Of a stretch of DNA of 64,000 nt, positions 61,401 through 64,000 are shown in pieces. Below the pieces are notes generated by a model. The model saw nothing but the letters and a program-made list of their open reading frames with translations. It did no database searches and was not told where the DNA came from. Every line of letters begins with the position of its first letter. Position 1 is the stretch's first letter. The translations under genes and the position numbers were made by a program. Source of the stretch: Serratia symbiotica (GTDB lineage: Bacteria > Pseudomonadota > Gammaproteobacteria > Enterobacterales > Enterobacteriaceae); the NCBI GenBank assembly GCA_900380265.1, contig LR025083.1, forward strand, positions 1,054,001-1,118,000. Reading direction: 5' to 3'.

Positions 61401-64000
61401 AGGGATATCTCCCAGATCCTTCACTATGCTAGGCAGTGTTTGATAAATTCACCGAGCAGGAGTTATTTGCCTGCAATAACCCGGTCACTTAGCCTAGTTC
61501 AACCTGAGTTGCTTTGTCTGGCGAAACTGCGAGCAAGTGCTACATGCATTCTGACTGAGGCGTAATAGCCTAGATTATTTATTATGATCAGCGTGTTTCT
61601 GATGTCTATTACTGAGACTTTCACTGCGCCTGCAATACTTGGAACAGCGTGGCACCATTCGGTGTCTTTAGTATGAAACACGCACTGTTAGTCAGTATGC
61701 ATTGCGTGATTTTATTGTGGAGTCCAGATAATCTGCGCTCTTTTAAGTAGCTTATTCGCAGAGGGTATGAAGATAATAGCCCCAGCGGAGAAAATAGTAG
61801 TAGATCTACATGGATGTTTTAAAACCTGAGGACGTCCGGCGTTGTTTGTGATTACGTTAAAACCGTCAATGTAGTGGTTTATTGAAGATCAGGTTCTAAC
61901 CGTTGGCGAACGGGCCTGGTTAATGTTTAAGATAGATTGCTACACCTGCTTATTCTCTTAAGTCTTTTCAAGACAAGAAAGTTACTTGCGTACTTGGTTT
62001 ACTCGTTATACTCTGAGTTAGAGATAACATTCACGCATTTAGATGCTTCCTGTTAGGTAGCAGGAAATGGGGCATAGCCCGCCGTATATATTTATTCTCC
62101 ATACGCTTGAGGCTGTGCGTGCAGCGGGTGCGGTGTAAGTGTGCGTACGGATTTTAGGTATTATAAATTCTGCGGTAATTTGATATGGCACAACCTGTAG
62201 TATGGAAAGCAGATGAGATAAGATTTTAGTATCATTCGGGAATTTTCTGCTGACACTGTTATGGGAATCCGCTCAGAAATAAAGGTTTTTAGCTAAATTG
62301 GATCGATGTTTATTTAATACAGATTCATTTGTATTCCTTGCACCTCGCACTAAGATAGGTACGAACGCGTAAGCTACTTTACTAAACTCCTTTTGCATTG
62401 TGATTAATAACTGCAGGAACACATCCTGCCAGCTCTAGAGAATTTGCAAGGCTTCGTCGGGGAAATGGATGAAAGTTATGATATGTGAGAAGAGTAGCCG
62501 CTTGTGTTAATTTCATCAAGGAGGAGTTTGTATGTCGCTTTTACTTCCATAGGTCTGTGAATCAAGGATTGTTAAAGATGAAAAATAATATGATATCGAT
62601 ATTGATTCAATAAATATCGGCGCTAGCGTATAATACGTGAAATATAAAATTGAATTTTTATAAAAAGAATTATTCAAGCAAGTTCAATAGCTATTAAACA
62701 AGGGATAGTACACATAAATATCTCTGAATGTTGCATTATTCGCTCAACGAGGTGAGATTATTAATCTTTGCTTAATAATTCCTACTTTAGTATTTTGAGT
62801 AGAAATAGAAATAAAAAATTACAGTGCCTTGTTGGCGGTAACAGCTGAAAGAGCAGTCAAATTTCGGCGGTATGGTAAGTATAGGAGTGTGCTGAAACTT
62901 GCCAGCTTCACTTGATTATAGTTTCTGTTGGCTAACTTCAAAAAATAGAAGATTCCATATTTCATTAGCGAATGGAAAGTGGATGATGTTCTCCGGTGAA
63001 AGGAGATTGAAGACCAGCTGCTTGCCAATAATCTGTTTTCTGTGGTCATAAAGTGAAGGGTTTCTTTTTATAACTACACTCGTCTCCGGGTGTGGTCAGT
63101 GCTGTGTCTCAACACATTAGAAACGAATTAGCAATGGCATATAGGAAGCGTGTAAATTATGTTGTAAGGGTAAAGTTACTGAACAAATCGTTACTAATGT
63201 AACGACCGTCGCCATATTGTTATCAGAGATCTACGAAGATCGGATACTGATATAAAAGACGATAATGATCGTATGAAGCGCATACGACATACTTGAAATA
63301 TTGCATGTACGCTTTACTCACTACGTGAGTTCTTTGTGAACACCTAAATTTAAACCTGATCACCACCTCGTTTTCCCACGTAATCTAACGGGTTATCGCC
63401 ATTCCAGTCATGCGTCAGTTATTGCAATTTCTGGATGCACCTATCTAGAAGTTGTCCGTTCCTGATGAGTGCTTATCGATTCAAGCGCTCTTAAGTGTTA
63501 GTAGTTGAAGGCTATTCCCAATGCAATAAATGAACTAGCATAAGAGAGCGATATCTTGATTTTGATTAGTGAAGCGCGGGCAGCCTCGCTACTGCTAAGA
63601 CCAACCTATCTTGTCCTATTAAGAAGTTATGTAAAGGATATTTCAGGCTATATTATCCGTATAAGTCAGGTAAAGGCAAGGAACAGACTACCCTTGATAA
63701 GCACAGCATCTTATTGATTTGAGATTCATTGAAATTATTTTATGCTAAAAATCATTCAAGAATATTTTAGCGTTGGTAAGCACATGTTTTTACGATCAAG
63801 ATCGTGTCGTGAATATTTATGCCAGTCAATAGGCGGTTTTTGTGAAGATATGACAAAATCGCAACTATTATATTAAATATACCTAATGATGCTTGTGCTA
63901 CACAAGACCTATGTCGAATGGCCTTGCATTTTAGGATGTGTTTTTCAATTGATATTATTCACGTGATAGTAGGATACGTTTCTTTGTAAAATGTTGAGTT

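Larger units (their letters stand above)
56111..64000. other. Gene desert, decayed DNA
   Basis: No supportable gene in nearly 8 kb. Base composition is somewhat richer in G+C between about 59 and 62 kb, which suggests larger, more recently lost genes there, but I could not align any family. Local structures are the compound palindrome at 57489-57569 and a nested hairpin at 58373-58413. Confidence 0.65.

Overview
The window looks like the chromosome of a gammaproteobacterial (Enterobacterales) endosymbiont in an advanced stage of genome decay. All recognisable genes are close to enteric homologues (ychF, pth, prs, ispE, prfA, prmC, kdsA, lolCDE, mfd, ttcA). Only about 13.5 kb of 64 kb (roughly 21%) is readable as protein. 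The rest is AT-rich DNA full of stop codons, and in several places it can still be matched residue by residue to the gene expected there. A Serratia/Yersinia-type ancestor (Serratia symbiotica-like insect symbionts are the obvious comparison) is my inference from protein similarity and gene order, not a database result.

Layout. 1-18.4 kb: a gene desert with a few fossil initiation sites, terminator-like hairpins, one possible small membrane protein and a perfect 30-bp inverted repeat. 18.4-19.6 kb: fabV (enoyl-ACP reductase), isolated. 20.9-27.1 kb, minus strand: ychF, pth, prs, ispE, followed by a dead lolB whose stop codon still overlaps the ispE start. 29.1-34.4 kb, plus strand: dead hemA, intact prfA-prmC, dead sirB2 and sirB1, intact kdsA. 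This is the normal enteric order with some members killed. 34.8-38.2 kb, minus strand: mfd, whose N-terminal third is wrecked while the translocase part stays open. 38.5-41.7 kb, plus strand: lolC-lolD-lolE, then a dead cobB. 42.4-55.2 kb: desert. 55.2-56.1 kb: ttcA on the minus strand with a damaged start and tail. 56.1-64 kb: desert.

What survives is mostly core function: translation termination (RF1 and its methylase PrmC), peptidyl-tRNA recycling (Pth), PRPP supply, the MEP isoprenoid step IspE, fatty-acid elongation (FabV), Kdo for LPS (KdsA) and lipoprotein release (LolCDE). The losses suggest dependence on host or partner: hemA (first committed step of tetrapyrrole synthesis), lolB (outer-membrane lipoprotein acceptor), cobB and sirB. 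The most interesting points are LolCDE kept without a local LolB, an Mfd reduced to its RNA-polymerase-binding and translocase half, an altered PRPP-loop residue in Prs, and unusually perfect hairpins in otherwise eroded DNA.
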